Shown here: in pieces, positions 50,012 through 59,339 of the stretch | Layout: every line of letters begins with the position of its first letter | Numbering within the stretch: position 1 is the stretch's first letter | NCBI GenBank assembly: GCA_015066805.1 | Contig: SVNP01000004.1 | Coordinates: 62,001-126,000, forward strand | Length of the DNA: 64,000 nt | Direction of reading: 5' to 3' | Source of the DNA: Ruminococcus sp. | GTDB lineage: Bacteria > Bacillota > Clostridia > Oscillospirales > Ruminococcaceae | Translations under genes and position numbers: made by a program | The notes under the pieces: model-generated | Told to the model about the DNA's origin: nothing | Databases searched by the model: none | Seen by the model: only the letters and a program-made list of their open reading frames with translations

Positions 50012-50476
50012 ATGATTTTTGCATTCGGTGACTATCAACTGGATATAGACGTGGAACGGACAAGAGCCTTTTATCAGACGGCAGAGATGATCACAGCCGG
50101 ATGTGCCTGTGACGGCTGCTCGAATTATCTGGCGGCTTCGGATGGGTTTCCCGAATCGGTGAAAGCGTTTTTCAGCATGCTGGGCGTTGATGTCCGAAAG
50201 GCTGCCGAAATTATCACATGGTGCTCTGAGGATGACGGAAAGGCGTTGTATTACGGCGGATTCTATCACATCTGCGGGCGTATTCTGAACCATGCGGATT
50301 GCTGGGAGGCAAACGGCTCCATGAATGATACCATGTACTCCGTTACCGCAGGATATGCAGTGGGATTCACCGAGAGTGTTTCTTTGCTTGAAACGGGTTT
50401 TCCCACGCCTGCCCTGCAAATGGAGATCAGCTTCCATCAAGTGCCATGGCTGTTGGATACAAAAAACACCTACTGA
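50012..50476 (+). CDS. Conserved hypothetical protein with CACDGC motif
   Basis: MIFAFGDYQLDIDVERTRAFYQTAEMITAGCACDGCSNYL...YYGGFYHICGR. Confidence 0.6.
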   Translation: MIFAFGDYQLDIDVERTRAFYQTAEMITAGCACDGCSNYLAASDGFPESVKAFFSMLGVDVRKAAEIITWCSEDDGKALYYGGFYHICGRILNHADCWEANGSMNDTMYSVTAGYAVGFTESVSLLETGFPTPALQMEISFHQVPWLLDTKNTY

Positions 50477-50504
50477 TCTCCCCTGATGGTTATATGTGCA
50501 TATC

Positions 50505-50539
50505 AAAAAAGCCTGAGAATCGGATTTCTCAGGCTTTTG
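50505..50539 (+). terminator. Intrinsic terminator
   Basis: AAAAAAGCCTGAGAA-TCGGA-TTTCTCAGGCTTTTG. Confidence 0.8.
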
Positions 50540-50624
50540 TGTTGATATGGATATCGTTGTTTCTTGACAATTTGCGGCTGTATGGGGTATAATAAACAGG
50601 ATAAGAAAAAAGGAGGGCGGCTTT

Positions 50625-51632
50625 ATGTATCTACCCATATCCGTGATCCTGACAGGCGGTACCATTTGCTGTCAGACCAAGGAAAACGGTACCCGTTACA
50701 GCAATGCGGAAAAAACAGGCTTTCTGCTTTTGGAGCAGTACAAAAAAGAAAAGGGAGATGCACAGGGCTTTCTCACGCAGATGCCTATGAATACCCTTAG
50801 TGAGGATTTGCAGCCTGCTCATTGGGATCTGCTGCTGGATGCTTTGCGTCAGGTGAACACAACTGCATCCAGCGGTGTGATCATCGCCCACGGTACGGAT
50901 TCTCTGGCGGAAACCGCTGCCATGCTTGCCTGTGCCTTGGCAGGATATCCGCTGCCTGTGGTGCTGGTTTCCGCACATACGCCGCCGGAACACCCAAAAA
51001 CCAATGCCCACCGCAACTTTGCCGCCGCAGTGGAGCTGCTGCAAAAGGGCTTGCCTGCGGGCGTGTGGGTGGTGTATGAAAATCTGGATGGAGTCGTGTA
51101 TCTGCATCATGGTGCAAAGCTGCGTTTGTGCGCCAATGAAAGTGATGAGTTCTTCAGCCGTGATATGCGGCCCTATGAAAGTGTTCATGTGGAACAATTG
51201 CAGCCTGCACCGTGGCAGAAGCCTATCCCCCTGATGCAAATGGCTTCCATGGCGGATGCCCCGCCGGTATTACAGCTTCGTCCCTATATCGGGCTGCGGT
51301 ATGATCGGATCTCCATGGAAGATGCGGCAGCGGTGGTGCATGGCACTTATCATTCGGAAACTGCCAATTCCTGCGGAGATTCTCCCTATTCTCTGCGATA
51401 TCTGCTGCGACGCACAAAGGCTGCGGGGATCCCTTGCTTTCTGGCACCCTGCGCCAAATATACTCAGCAGTATGCATCGGCGGAGGCCTTGGTAGCTGAG
51501 GGTATCACACCCTTGCCCGATGCTTCCTTGCAGCTTGCCTACGGTGCGGCAATGGTAGCCGGTGCCATGGGCTGTTCGGGAGAAGCCCTTTGCGCCATGG
51601 TGCAGACATTTTGTCAGCGGTTTGAAAGATAA
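50625..51632 (+). CDS. Asparaginase family protein
   Basis: ISVILTGGTICCQTKENG..., GVIIAHGTDSLAETAAML. Confidence 0.9.
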   Translation: MYLPISVILTGGTICCQTKENGTRYSNAEKTGFLLLEQYKKEKGDAQGFLTQMPMNTLSEDLQPAHWDLLLDALRQVNTTASSGVIIAHGTDSLAETAAMLACALAGYPLPVVLVSAHTPPEHPKTNAHRNFAAAVELLQKGLPAGVWVVYENLDGVVYLHHGAKLRLCANESDEFFSRDMRPYESVHVEQLQPAPWQKPIPLMQMASMADAPPVLQLRPYIGLRYDRISMEDAAAVVHGTYHSETANSCGDSPYSLRYLLRRTKAAGIPCFLAPCAKYTQQYASAEALVAEGITPLPDASLQLAYGAAMVAGAMGCSGEALCAMVQTFCQRFER

Positions 51633-52156
51633 GCCTTGCGCTGCTGCATATAGATCTTGCGGGCTTGCAGCAAAAATGCGTGTACCTGCGGTGTTTTGAA
51701 GTCCATGTATGTCCACGGGAAGGGATGCCAGCCGCCCCTTGCGTAGAATAGTGTCAGTTCGGCATAAATGCCGCTGTGTAAAGGAATACGATGCCCTGCG
51801 TTTTTGGTGGTGGCAAGGGTCAGTCTGCCGCAGCCGATGAACCCGGGATCAAGATTGATTCTGCGGCTGCCGTTGACGGCGTATTCCGCTTCCAGAGCAT
51901 TGGTCTGCAGCTTGATCTCTGCCAGCAAAGCAGGATCCTTACAGTCTGCAAAGCTCATCAGGAGCCTGCGGGGATTTCCCTGCATTTCTTCGTTGTAGTA
52001 GGGGGAAATCTCCCCGAAATCATAAGGCTGTGCCAGAAGATCCGTTGCCCCGAAGCAGCTTTGCAGTCGCTGCTGCAGCTCCGATGCCAGTGCATCATCG
52101 GTGTACAGCATGGCAAGGATCAGCTTTTCAGGCTCAAAAGAAGTTACATTTCCCAT
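51614..52156 (-). CDS. DUF4416 family protein
   Basis: PYYNEEMQGNPRRLLMSF...INLDPGFIGCGRLTLATTKNAGHRIPLHSGIYAELTLFY. Confidence 0.8.
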   Translation of the reverse strand: MGNVTSFEPEKLILAMLYTDDALASELQQRLQSCFGATDLLAQPYDFGEISPYYNEEMQGNPRRLLMSFADCKDPALLAEIKLQTNALEAEYAVNGSRRINLDPGFIGCGRLTLATTKNAGHRIPLHSGIYAELTLFYARGGWHPFPWTYMDFKTPQVHAFLLQARKIYMQQRKAYLSNR

Positions 52157-52233
52157 TTTATCGTATGCCTCCTGCAGTGATTGCTTTCATCTTATCACGA
52201 CAGCAGGCAAAAGTCAAGAGGAGAGAAGTTCCC

Positions 52234-52899
52234 ATGATGAAAGTATCTGCCAAACTGCGAAAAAAAGCGGTGGCTGTCTGCGATATTCTGGATACGGTGT
52301 ATCCCGAAGCACCTTGCTCGTTGGAATACGAAGAACCCTACCAGCTCATGATCGCCGCAAGGCTCAGTGCCCAGTGTACCGATGCTCGTGTGAATATTGT
52401 GACCCGAACCCTGTTTGTGCAGTATCCCACCCTGCAATCCTTTGCCGATGCCGACCTTGCCGCATTGGAAGAAGCCGTGCGTCCCTGCGGGTTTTACCGT
52501 ACCAAGGCAAAAAGCATACAGGAAATGTGCAGAAGACTGCTGGATGTGTACGGCGGTGTGCTGCCCGACACGCTGGAGGAACTGCTGACCCTTTCGGGCA
52601 TTGGCAGAAAGACCGCCAATCTGCTGCTGGGCGATATTTACGGCAAGCCCTCTGTGGTAACCGATACCCACTGCATCCGCATCTCCGGCAGATTGGGTCT
52701 GTCGTCGTCCCGTCAGCCCGAAAAGGCGGAGGAGGAGCTGCGTGCTGTGCTGCCGCCGGAGCGTTCCTCCCGCTATTGTCATCAGATCGTCCAGTTCGGG
52801 CGGGATGTATGCCGTGCAAGAAACCCCCTGTGCGGACAATGCCCCTTGCAAGGCCTTTGCAGTGACCCCTCCTTTACCAAAAAAAGGATAGATGGATAA
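52234..52899 (+). CDS. nth: Endonuclease III
   Basis: LMIAARLSAQCTDARVN, LPDTLEELLTLSGIGRKTANLLLG, C-terminal FeS CRARNPLCGQCPLQGLC. Confidence 0.95.
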   Translation: MMKVSAKLRKKAVAVCDILDTVYPEAPCSLEYEEPYQLMIAARLSAQCTDARVNIVTRTLFVQYPTLQSFADADLAALEEAVRPCGFYRTKAKSIQEMCRRLLDVYGGVLPDTLEELLTLSGIGRKTANLLLGDIYGKPSVVTDTHCIRISGRLGLSSSRQPEKAEEELRAVLPPERSSRYCHQIVQFGRDVCRARNPLCGQCPLQGLCSDPSFTKKRIDG

Positions 52900-52923
52900 A
52901 ACATAAAAAAATATAAATGCCCC

Positions 52924-52952
52924 TTGACAAACGGCGGAAGGCGTGATATAAT
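52924..52952 (+). promoter_or_regulatory. Promoter of the second T-box leader
   Basis: TTGACA-N17-TATAAT. Confidence 0.85.
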
Positions 52953-52959
52953 CAACACA

Positions 52960-53268
52960 AAAGCTGTGACGAAGACAGGTTTGTATCGTGCAATGCCTTC
53001 AGAGAGCCGACGGTTGGTGTGAGTCGGCGGCAACATGATGGAAACATCCCTTCTGAGCTGAAGTGCTGAAATGGGCAGTAGGTGCTTCCGTGAGGCTGCG
53101 TGAAGGCAAAGGGCTTACCGGTTTTTCATTAAGAAAACGGCGAGTTCGCGGAGTGGCGTGTACATCTCCGAAGATGTGGCGCAATTTGAGTGGTACCGCG
53201 GGTAATGATAATGATTGCTCGTCTCAAAGTCGTATGCTGTATGCTATGACGTGAGACGGGCTTTTTTA
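52960..53268 (+). promoter_or_regulatory. T-box leader upstream of the acyl-CoA ligase fusion gene, with terminator
   Basis: CAGAGAGCCGACGGTTGGTGTGAGTCGG stem I distal loop; GAGTGGTACCGCGGG at 53188-53202; terminator GCTCGTCTCA...TGAGACGGGCTTTTTT at 53217-53267. Confidence 0.93.
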
Positions 53269-53294
53269 TTTGTACCGATCTGAATGATGAAAGG

Positions 53295-55649
53295 ATGAGA
53301 AAGTTGAGCGCACAGAACCCTATGGAAACCATGAATACCGAGCAGAAGATTAAGGAGGTTGCCCGCCGAATTCGCAGCCTGCGTGAGGATCTGGGCATCA
53401 CTGTGGAGGAAATGTCCGAAAAAACCGGCTTTTCCGTGGAAGACTATACCGCACTGGAATCCGGTGTGCGTGATTTCAGCTTTACCTTCATTCATAAGTG
53501 TGCAGGCATCTTTGATGTGGACATTGCCGAGCTGATGGAAGGCCACAGCCCCGAGCTGACCGGCTATACCATCACCCGTAAGGGTGAGGGTCTGCCCATT
53601 GTCCGCCGTGCCGGTTTTGCCTATAACCGTCTGGCACATAAGTTTAAGGATAAGATCGCAGAGCCCTTCCATGTGGTCATTCCCTATTCCGAGGAAGCCC
53701 TGTCCCGTCCGCTGCATCTGGGCAGCCACGCCGGTCAGGAAATGGATATCGTCATCAAGGGTACCCTGCGTATGATCATCGGTTCCCATACCGAAACACT
53801 GCACGCAGGCGACTGCATCTACTATGACAGTGCCATTCCCCATGATGAGATCGCACTGGGCGGCGAGGACTGCGAGATCTATGCCTTTGTTATGAATCCC
53901 AGGGGCAACGGCATGAGCGAGTACAAGGAGCGTGTGCAGGAGCAGGTCACCACCAATGTGGATAAGGCAGGCATCCCGCACCCCGTTGCAGAGCGTTTTG
54001 TTTCCTGCGAAACCGACGAAAACGGCGTGCTTTCCGGTATCCACTTCCAAAATCAGGAGAAGTTCAACTTTGCCTTTGATGTGGTGGATGCCATTGCCGA
54101 GAAAACACCCGATAAGCTGGCCATGATCCATGTGGCAGAGGACTTTACCGAGCGCCGCTTTACCTTTGCGGAAATGAAGAAGTATTCCTGCCAGACCGCA
54201 AATTACTTCAAATCTCTGGGCATCCGCAAGGGTGACCGTGTGATGCTGGTGCTGAAGCGTCACTACCAGTTCTGGTTCTCCATTCTGGCTCTGCACCGTC
54301 TGGGTGCCATTGTGATTCCTGCATCTAACCAGTTGATGAAGCACGATTTTGAATATCGCTTCCAGTCTGCGGGTATTTCCGCAGTGGTGTGTACCGCAGA
54401 TGGCTCTGTTGCCGATGAGATTGATCTTGCCGCACCTGCCAGCCCCGATCTGAAGGTGAAGATCATGGTGGGCGGCAGCCGTGGTGATTGGCATGATTTC
54501 AATCAGGAGCTTTCCGCATACAGCACGCACTATCACCGCACCGAGGATACTCCCTGCGGCACCGATCCCATGCTGATGTTCTTTACCTCCGGTACCACAG
54601 GCTACCCCAAGATCGCACTGCACAGCTTCCAGTATCCTCTGGGTCACTATACCACTGCACGGTACTGGCATAATGTGGATCCCAACGGCATTCACTTTAC
54701 CATCTCCGATACGGGCTGGGGTAAGGCGCTGTGGGGTAAGCTTTATGGTCAGTGGCTCTGCGAAACCGCTGTGTTTGTATACGATTTCGACCGCTTCCAT
54801 GCAGAAAATATTCTGCCTATGTTTGCAAAGTATCAGATCACCAGCTTCTGTGCACCGCCTACCATGTACCGCTTCTTCATCAAGGAGGATCTCTCCAAGT
54901 ATGATCTTTCCTCTCTGAAGTATGCCACCATTGCAGGCGAAGCACTGAACCCCGAGGTGTTCCACCAGTTCAAGCGTGCAACGGGTCTTTCCCTGATGGA
55001 AGGCTTCGGACAGACCGAAACTACCCTTGCCATTGCCAACTTTGTGGGCATGGAGCCCAAGCCCGGCAGCATGGGCAAGCCCAATCCGCTGTTTGATGTG
55101 CAGATCCTTTCTGCCGATGGCACGCCCGTAGGTGTAGGTGAGACAGGTGAGATCTGCATCCGCCTGAAGGATGAACCCATCTGCGGACTTTCTCTGGGCT
55201 ACTACAATGACGAAAAGAACACCAACGCCGCCTGGTACGATGGTTACTATCATACCGGAGATACCGCCTGGCAGGATGAGGACGGCTATTTCTGGTATGT
55301 GGGCCGTGTGGATGATCTCATCAAGTCTTCCGGCTACCGTATCGGACCCTTCGAGATCGAAAGCGTTATTATGGAGCTGCCTTATGTGCTGGAATGCGCT
55401 GTCACAGGTGTTCCCGATGAGATCCGCGGACAGGTGGTTAAGGCTACCATCGTGCTGACAAAGGGTACGGTTCCTTCCGAGGAGCTGAAAAAGGAGATCC
55501 AGGTGTATGTGAAAAATGCAACCGCTCCCTATAAGTATCCCCGTGTGGTAGAGTTCCGTGACAGCCTGCCCAAAACCGTGGGCAGCGGCAAAATCCGCCG
55601 TGCAGAGCTGCGCCAGGAGGATGCTGCCAAGGCTTCTCAGAATGCATAA
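53295..55649 (+). CDS. XRE-type HTH + cupin + AMP-dependent acyl-CoA ligase fusion protein
   Basis: RRIRSLREDLGITVEEMSEKTGFSVEDYTALESG (HTH); PLHLGSHAGQEMDIVIKGTLRMIIG..GDCIYYDSAIPHDE (cupin); LMFFTSGTTGYPK, GFGQTETT, YHTGDTAWQDEDGYFWYVGRVDDLIKSSGYRIGPFEIE (ligase). True start may be TTG 53304. Confidence 0.92.
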   Translation: MRKLSAQNPMETMNTEQKIKEVARRIRSLREDLGITVEEMSEKTGFSVEDYTALESGVRDFSFTFIHKCAGIFDVDIAELMEGHSPELTGYTITRKGEGLPIVRRAGFAYNRLAHKFKDKIAEPFHVVIPYSEEALSRPLHLGSHAGQEMDIVIKGTLRMIIGSHTETLHAGDCIYYDSAIPHDEIALGGEDCEIYAFVMNPRGNGMSEYKERVQEQVTTNVDKAGIPHPVAERFVSCETDENGVLSGIHFQNQEKFNFAFDVVDAIAEKTPDKLAMIHVAEDFTERRFTFAEMKKYSCQTANYFKSLGIRKGDRVMLVLKRHYQFWFSILALHRLGAIVIPASNQLMKHDFEYRFQSAGISAVVCTADGSVADEIDLAAPASPDLKVKIMVGGSRGDWHDFNQELSAYSTHYHRTEDTPCGTDPMLMFFTSGTTGYPKIALHSFQYPLGHYTTARYWHNVDPNGIHFTISDTGWGKALWGKLYGQWLCETAVFVYDFDRFHAENILPMFAKYQITSFCAPPTMYRFFIKEDLSKYDLSSLKYATIAGEALNPEVFHQFKRATGLSLMEGFGQTETTLAIANFVGMEPKPGSMGKPNPLFDVQILSADGTPVGVGETGEICIRLKDEPICGLSLGYYNDEKNTNAAWYDGYYHTGDTAWQDEDGYFWYVGRVDDLIKSSGYRIGPFEIESVIMELPYVLECAVTGVPDEIRGQVVKATIVLTKGTVPSEELKKEIQVYVKNATAPYKYPRVVEFRDSLPKTVGSGKIRRAELRQEDAAKASQNA

Positions 55650-55651
55650 CA

Positions 55652-55687
55652 AAAAGCTATGTCACATCAAAGTGACACAGCTTTTAT
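55652..55687 (+). terminator. Intrinsic terminator
   Basis: AAAAAGCTATGTCAC-ATCAAA-GTGACACAGCTTTTATTTT. Confidence 0.8.
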
Positions 55688-55690
55688 TTT

Positions 55691-55734
55691 GATATCATTT
55701 TGATATCGGTATGATATGAGTTTGATTACTGCAT
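55691..55734. repeat. Phased repeat array B: 11-bp units starting with GATAT/GATTA
   Basis: gatatcatttt|gatatcggtat|gatatgagttt|gattactgcat, unit starts 55691, 55702, 55713, 55724. Confidence 0.8.
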
Positions 55735-56724
55735 ATTGGTATTGTAGGTTTTCAGGATCTCCTGTGCATCCATGGCGGTGATGCTGCCGTCGCCATCCAG
55801 ATCGGCGGCACGGCTTTGGTTAAATGTCAGAGCGGAATCTCCGCCCATAACGGAAACGGTATTGTACTCCTGCAATGCGATGATCGCATCTACGGTATCT
55901 ACGGTACCGTTTTGATTGACATCACCTGTAACGATTGCAGTTTGCGTCAGGGGCGCAATGGTTATGTATTGGATATCGGAAGCCGGCAGATCTCCTGTTA
56001 CGGTGCCTGCAAGCCACGCAAATGCGATGTCTTCACGGGCTTCCAGCTTTTCACAGAGTGCGATGGCTTCTTCCAGTGTAGAGGGCGCACCTGCCAAAAA
56101 GCTCATATGCTCTCCTGCGTTCTCTGTTATGGAAACGGTATAGCCGTATTCCTCGGTGTTCAGAGCGTTATAGTCGATGGTACAGCCATCTGCGGGGGTA
56201 ATGACAAGTTCTGTGCCCGAATTTTCACGGTAATAGGCCTTTCTCTGATAATGTACCGAAAAGAGTCCCTGCACCTCAAAGCGTTCATCGTTCAGGATAC
56301 GGGGAATGATCACATCTGCTTTTTCGGCAGGAATGCCGGAAAGCACATACAGATCATCGGCGGTAACATTCATTCCGGCGGGGATGATGAATTCGGGGTT
56401 CAGCTCATGAAATTCACCCAGAAAATGCTCTTTGTAAGCATCCGGAGCGGACATGGAAACGGTCGTACCTGCAACCTCAAAGGTCTGTGCTTCCTTCAGC
56501 AGGGGATCGGTGCAAAGCACCATCAAGCCGCCGTAAATATCAAAGGAATAATCGTTGACATAGTTATCCTGTGCGGGGCGGATGGGCGTATAGACTACCT
56601 CGGATTGGAGAGAATCCGTCGCTAGGATGTCAATGAGTTGGTCTTCGTTCATGGCACTGACTTGCAGAGCAGATTGCCCAAGCAGAGCCGCTGCGGTCAA
56701 TGCAGCAAATACTATCTTCGTCAT
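55726..56724 (-). CDS. Secreted protein of unknown function with C-terminal dockerin
   Basis: Signal peptide MTKIVFAALTAAALLGQSALQVSA; dockerin GDVNQNGTVDTVDAIIALQ / ADLDGDGSITAMDAQEILKTY. Confidence 0.8.
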   Translation of the reverse strand: MTKIVFAALTAAALLGQSALQVSAMNEDQLIDILATDSLQSEVVYTPIRPAQDNYVNDYSFDIYGGLMVLCTDPLLKEAQTFEVAGTTVSMSAPDAYKEHFLGEFHELNPEFIIPAGMNVTADDLYVLSGIPAEKADVIIPRILNDERFEVQGLFSVHYQRKAYYRENSGTELVITPADGCTIDYNALNTEEYGYTVSITENAGEHMSFLAGAPSTLEEAIALCEKLEAREDIAFAWLAGTVTGDLPASDIQYITIAPLTQTAIVTGDVNQNGTVDTVDAIIALQEYNTVSVMGGDSALTFNQSRAADLDGDGSITAMDAQEILKTYNTNMQ

Positions 56725-56740
56725 AGAGATTCCTCCTATA

Positions 56741-58000
56741 TTAACTGTTCAATCTTCCGTTATTAAGATAAAACTGAAGCAAGGGTCTTGTGATTGCCAT
56801 ACCCTGCGCAGTAATACTTCCATTGGAAGTATATACACCAACCGCAGTATCACCATACCCATCGGATTGTGCAAGATATGAAACACTACCACTCATACCA
56901 GATTCTAAAGCATTTCTGACACCATATCCATAAATAAATTGTTGGATTCCAGTTCCAGCTGGTGTGAGTTGATAAAGAGCGCCTTTCATATACTGGGATT
57001 GTGTACCATTGCGAAAACCTGCTGTTGTCACAGTTTTAGAAGATGTTGTAAGATAGGTTGATTGACTATCGTCTAAAAGCATGCCAAGTGGGAAGTAGCC
57101 ATAGCCTGACAGATCTTCTTCAACGACAATTAGACCGTAATCCCAATATGTACCAACATCATTACCACCAGTTATAAATGCTGTTGGAATGTGGACACTC
57201 TTAATTGTAAGTTTGTGCTCGACTTGTGTGTTGTTTTCGTATGTATAAGCATAGGCTGTTTTATAACGATTAAATCCCTTGTGCTGGTTTGTATTCGGGT
57301 CAATATTACGGTTGTACAGACAGTGTGCTGCGGTAGCGATTACATGATCCCCTACAATAAATCCCGTTGCCAAATAATTCTTGGTTGAATTGGAGAGCTC
57401 CTCGCCGATTCGTATCAGTCTGCTATCATTTACTTGTGTCATCGCTCTGCTGTTAACACTTTGGTTATTCAGCTTAGCTAAGAGTTCATCGTAGTTGGCA
57501 TAGTCAGTTTGTGCTAGACTTTCATTTGTCAATGTGTAAGAACGCGTAGTATGTGTTGTGTGAGAGTATGCAGTATATGAACGATTCTCAAATTCCAGAT
57601 AATCTTCCAGCTTTGCTTCGTAGTTTGGGTCATCTTCACTTACATTGAATCTCAATGCACCATGTGCGCTAAAAGGTGCCGTAGATCCAACTGTAATGCG
57701 GTAGTAGTTGTAGTATGCCAGATACGCTTGGGCATCGGCTTGATCTACAACATAGTCAGCTGTTGCATCCATGTCATCGTAAACATACGGGTAATCCAGC
57801 TTGCCTTCCAGAAACTCCATCAGATGCATTGCATCAAATAAGTCCAGTACACCATCTTCATTCAGATCTTTGATTCTGCTTGTTGAGGGTACGGAGACTG
57901 CGTTAGCATGGGTGGCGTTGAAGGGGTTGCACGGTGCTGTCATAATCGTGCCGGCAATTGTTGCGGTCAAAAGGGCTGTGCAAAAACGGTTCGCTTTCAT
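56741..58000 (-). CDS. Secreted trypsin/glutamyl-endopeptidase-like serine protease with N-terminal dockerin-like module
   Basis: Signal peptide; dockerin-like KDLNEDGVLDLFDAMHLMEFL / DATADYVVDQADAQAYLAYY; catalytic motifs VIATAAHC, WDYGLIVV, ALESGMSGS. Confidence 0.82.
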   Translation of the reverse strand: MKANRFCTALLTATIAGTIMTAPCNPFNATHANAVSVPSTSRIKDLNEDGVLDLFDAMHLMEFLEGKLDYPYVYDDMDATADYVVDQADAQAYLAYYNYYRITVGSTAPFSAHGALRFNVSEDDPNYEAKLEDYLEFENRSYTAYSHTTHTTRSYTLTNESLAQTDYANYDELLAKLNNQSVNSRAMTQVNDSRLIRIGEELSNSTKNYLATGFIVGDHVIATAAHCLYNRNIDPNTNQHKGFNRYKTAYAYTYENNTQVEHKLTIKSVHIPTAFITGGNDVGTYWDYGLIVVEEDLSGYGYFPLGMLLDDSQSTYLTTSSKTVTTAGFRNGTQSQYMKGALYQLTPAGTGIQQFIYGYGVRNALESGMSGSVSYLAQSDGYGDTAVGVYTSNGSITAQGMAITRPLLQFYLNNGRLNS

Positions 58001-58304
58001 AGGTCATTCCTCCTTATATATTTTGGGGTGATGTTTGCACACAAAACATCTTATCCCTATCATTAGTATAGCATATATTCCTTTTACTGTCAATCATTAT
58101 ACCTAATATTTGGCATATTGCTAAAAAACATACGGTCTGTTTTATGCAATACAGCGAAAAAGGTAATGATGATTTGTTTGAGGGTATTTTGCATAAATGA
58201 TTCGGGGGTTTATCCGCTGCCGATTGTGCAGTTTGCTGTGTTGCATTTTCTGCCAATTTGTGATATACTGTAAAAGTATGTGAATGTAACAGGAGGGATT
58301 TCCT

Positions 58305-59336
58305 TTGTACAGCAAAAATACTCTGCCCACGCAGTTTGCCGCCCTTGCCCCTATGGTAGGGCATACGCCGCTGCTGGAGATCACAATGGAATATAAAGGG
58401 GAACGCCGTGTGGTGTATGCTAAGGCAGAGGCCTATAATCTGTCCGGCAGCATTAAGGATCGGGTTGCCTACTATATGCTGAAAAAAGCCTACGAAACCG
58501 GTGAGATCCACCCGGGTGACATCATCGCCGAGGCCACCAGCGGCAATACGGGTATTGCTTTTTCTGCCATGGGTGCTGCTCTGGGGCATCCTGTGGTGAT
58601 CTATATGCCCGATTGGATGAGCATGGAGCGTCGGAATATCATCCGCAGCTATGGTGCGGAGGTTCGGTTGGTTTCCAAAGAGGAAGGCGGCTTTCTGGGC
58701 TCTATTGCCATGACCGAAAAGCTGGGCGAGCAGGAGAATGTGTATCTGCCAAGACAGTTTTCCAATGCGGATAATGTAGAGGCGCATTTTGAAACCACAG
58801 GTGCAGAGATCGCTGCACAACTGGCTTCCATCGGCAAAACGGCGGATGCTGTGGTTGCGGGTGTGGGCACGGGCGGTACGGTTATGGGCATTGGCCGCAG
58901 ATTGCGTACTGTGAATCCGGATTGTGCTTTGTTCCCGCTGGAGCCGCTGAATTCTCCCACACTATCTACGGGATATAAAGTCGGTAAGCATCGCATTCAG
59001 GGTATTTCCGATGAATTTATCCCCGATATTCTCAAGATGGAGGAAGCAAGCGGGATTGTTTCCGTGGATGATGTGGATTCTATCCGCATGGCACAGATGC
59101 TTTCCAGACAGTTTGGTCTGGGCGTGGGTATCAGCTCCGGTGCCAATCTGCTGGGCTGCCTGCTGGCAGGTGACCGCATCGGCGGTGATAAGACCATTGT
59201 TACCGTGTTTGCCGATGACAATAAAAAGTATCTTTCCACCGATTATTGCGAGGAATTCCCGCAGACGGAGGACTCTGTTACCTCCAAGCTGAAGCTGATT
59301 GGGATGCGGGCCATTGCCTGCCCCGTAAACGAGTGA
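58305..59336 (+). CDS. PLP-dependent cysteine synthase family protein (TTG start)
   Basis: HTPLLEITMEYKGERRVVYAKAEAYNLSGSIKDRVAYYML; ATSGNTGIAFSAMGAALGHPV; GTGGTVMGIGRRL. Confidence 0.92.
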   Translation: MYSKNTLPTQFAALAPMVGHTPLLEITMEYKGERRVVYAKAEAYNLSGSIKDRVAYYMLKKAYETGEIHPGDIIAEATSGNTGIAFSAMGAALGHPVVIYMPDWMSMERRNIIRSYGAEVRLVSKEEGGFLGSIAMTEKLGEQENVYLPRQFSNADNVEAHFETTGAEIAAQLASIGKTADAVVAGVGTGGTVMGIGRRLRTVNPDCALFPLEPLNSPTLSTGYKVGKHRIQGISDEFIPDILKMEEASGIVSVDDVDSIRMAQMLSRQFGLGVGISSGANLLGCLLAGDRIGGDKTIVTVFADDNKKYLSTDYCEEFPQTEDSVTSKLKLIGMRAIACPVNE

Positions 59337-59339
59337 ATG

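Noticed and set aside
50543-50555. GATATGGATATC motif near a promoter
   Set aside because: GATAT copies are 6 bp apart, not in the 11-bp phase of the two arrays; not counted as a third array.
53244-55652. 802-aa minus-strand ORF
   Set aside because: Antisense shadow of the acyl-CoA ligase fusion gene.
58014-58820. 268-aa minus-strand ORF upstream of and overlapping cysteine synthase
   Set aside because: Mostly antisense to the cysteine synthase gene; no RBS or domain support.
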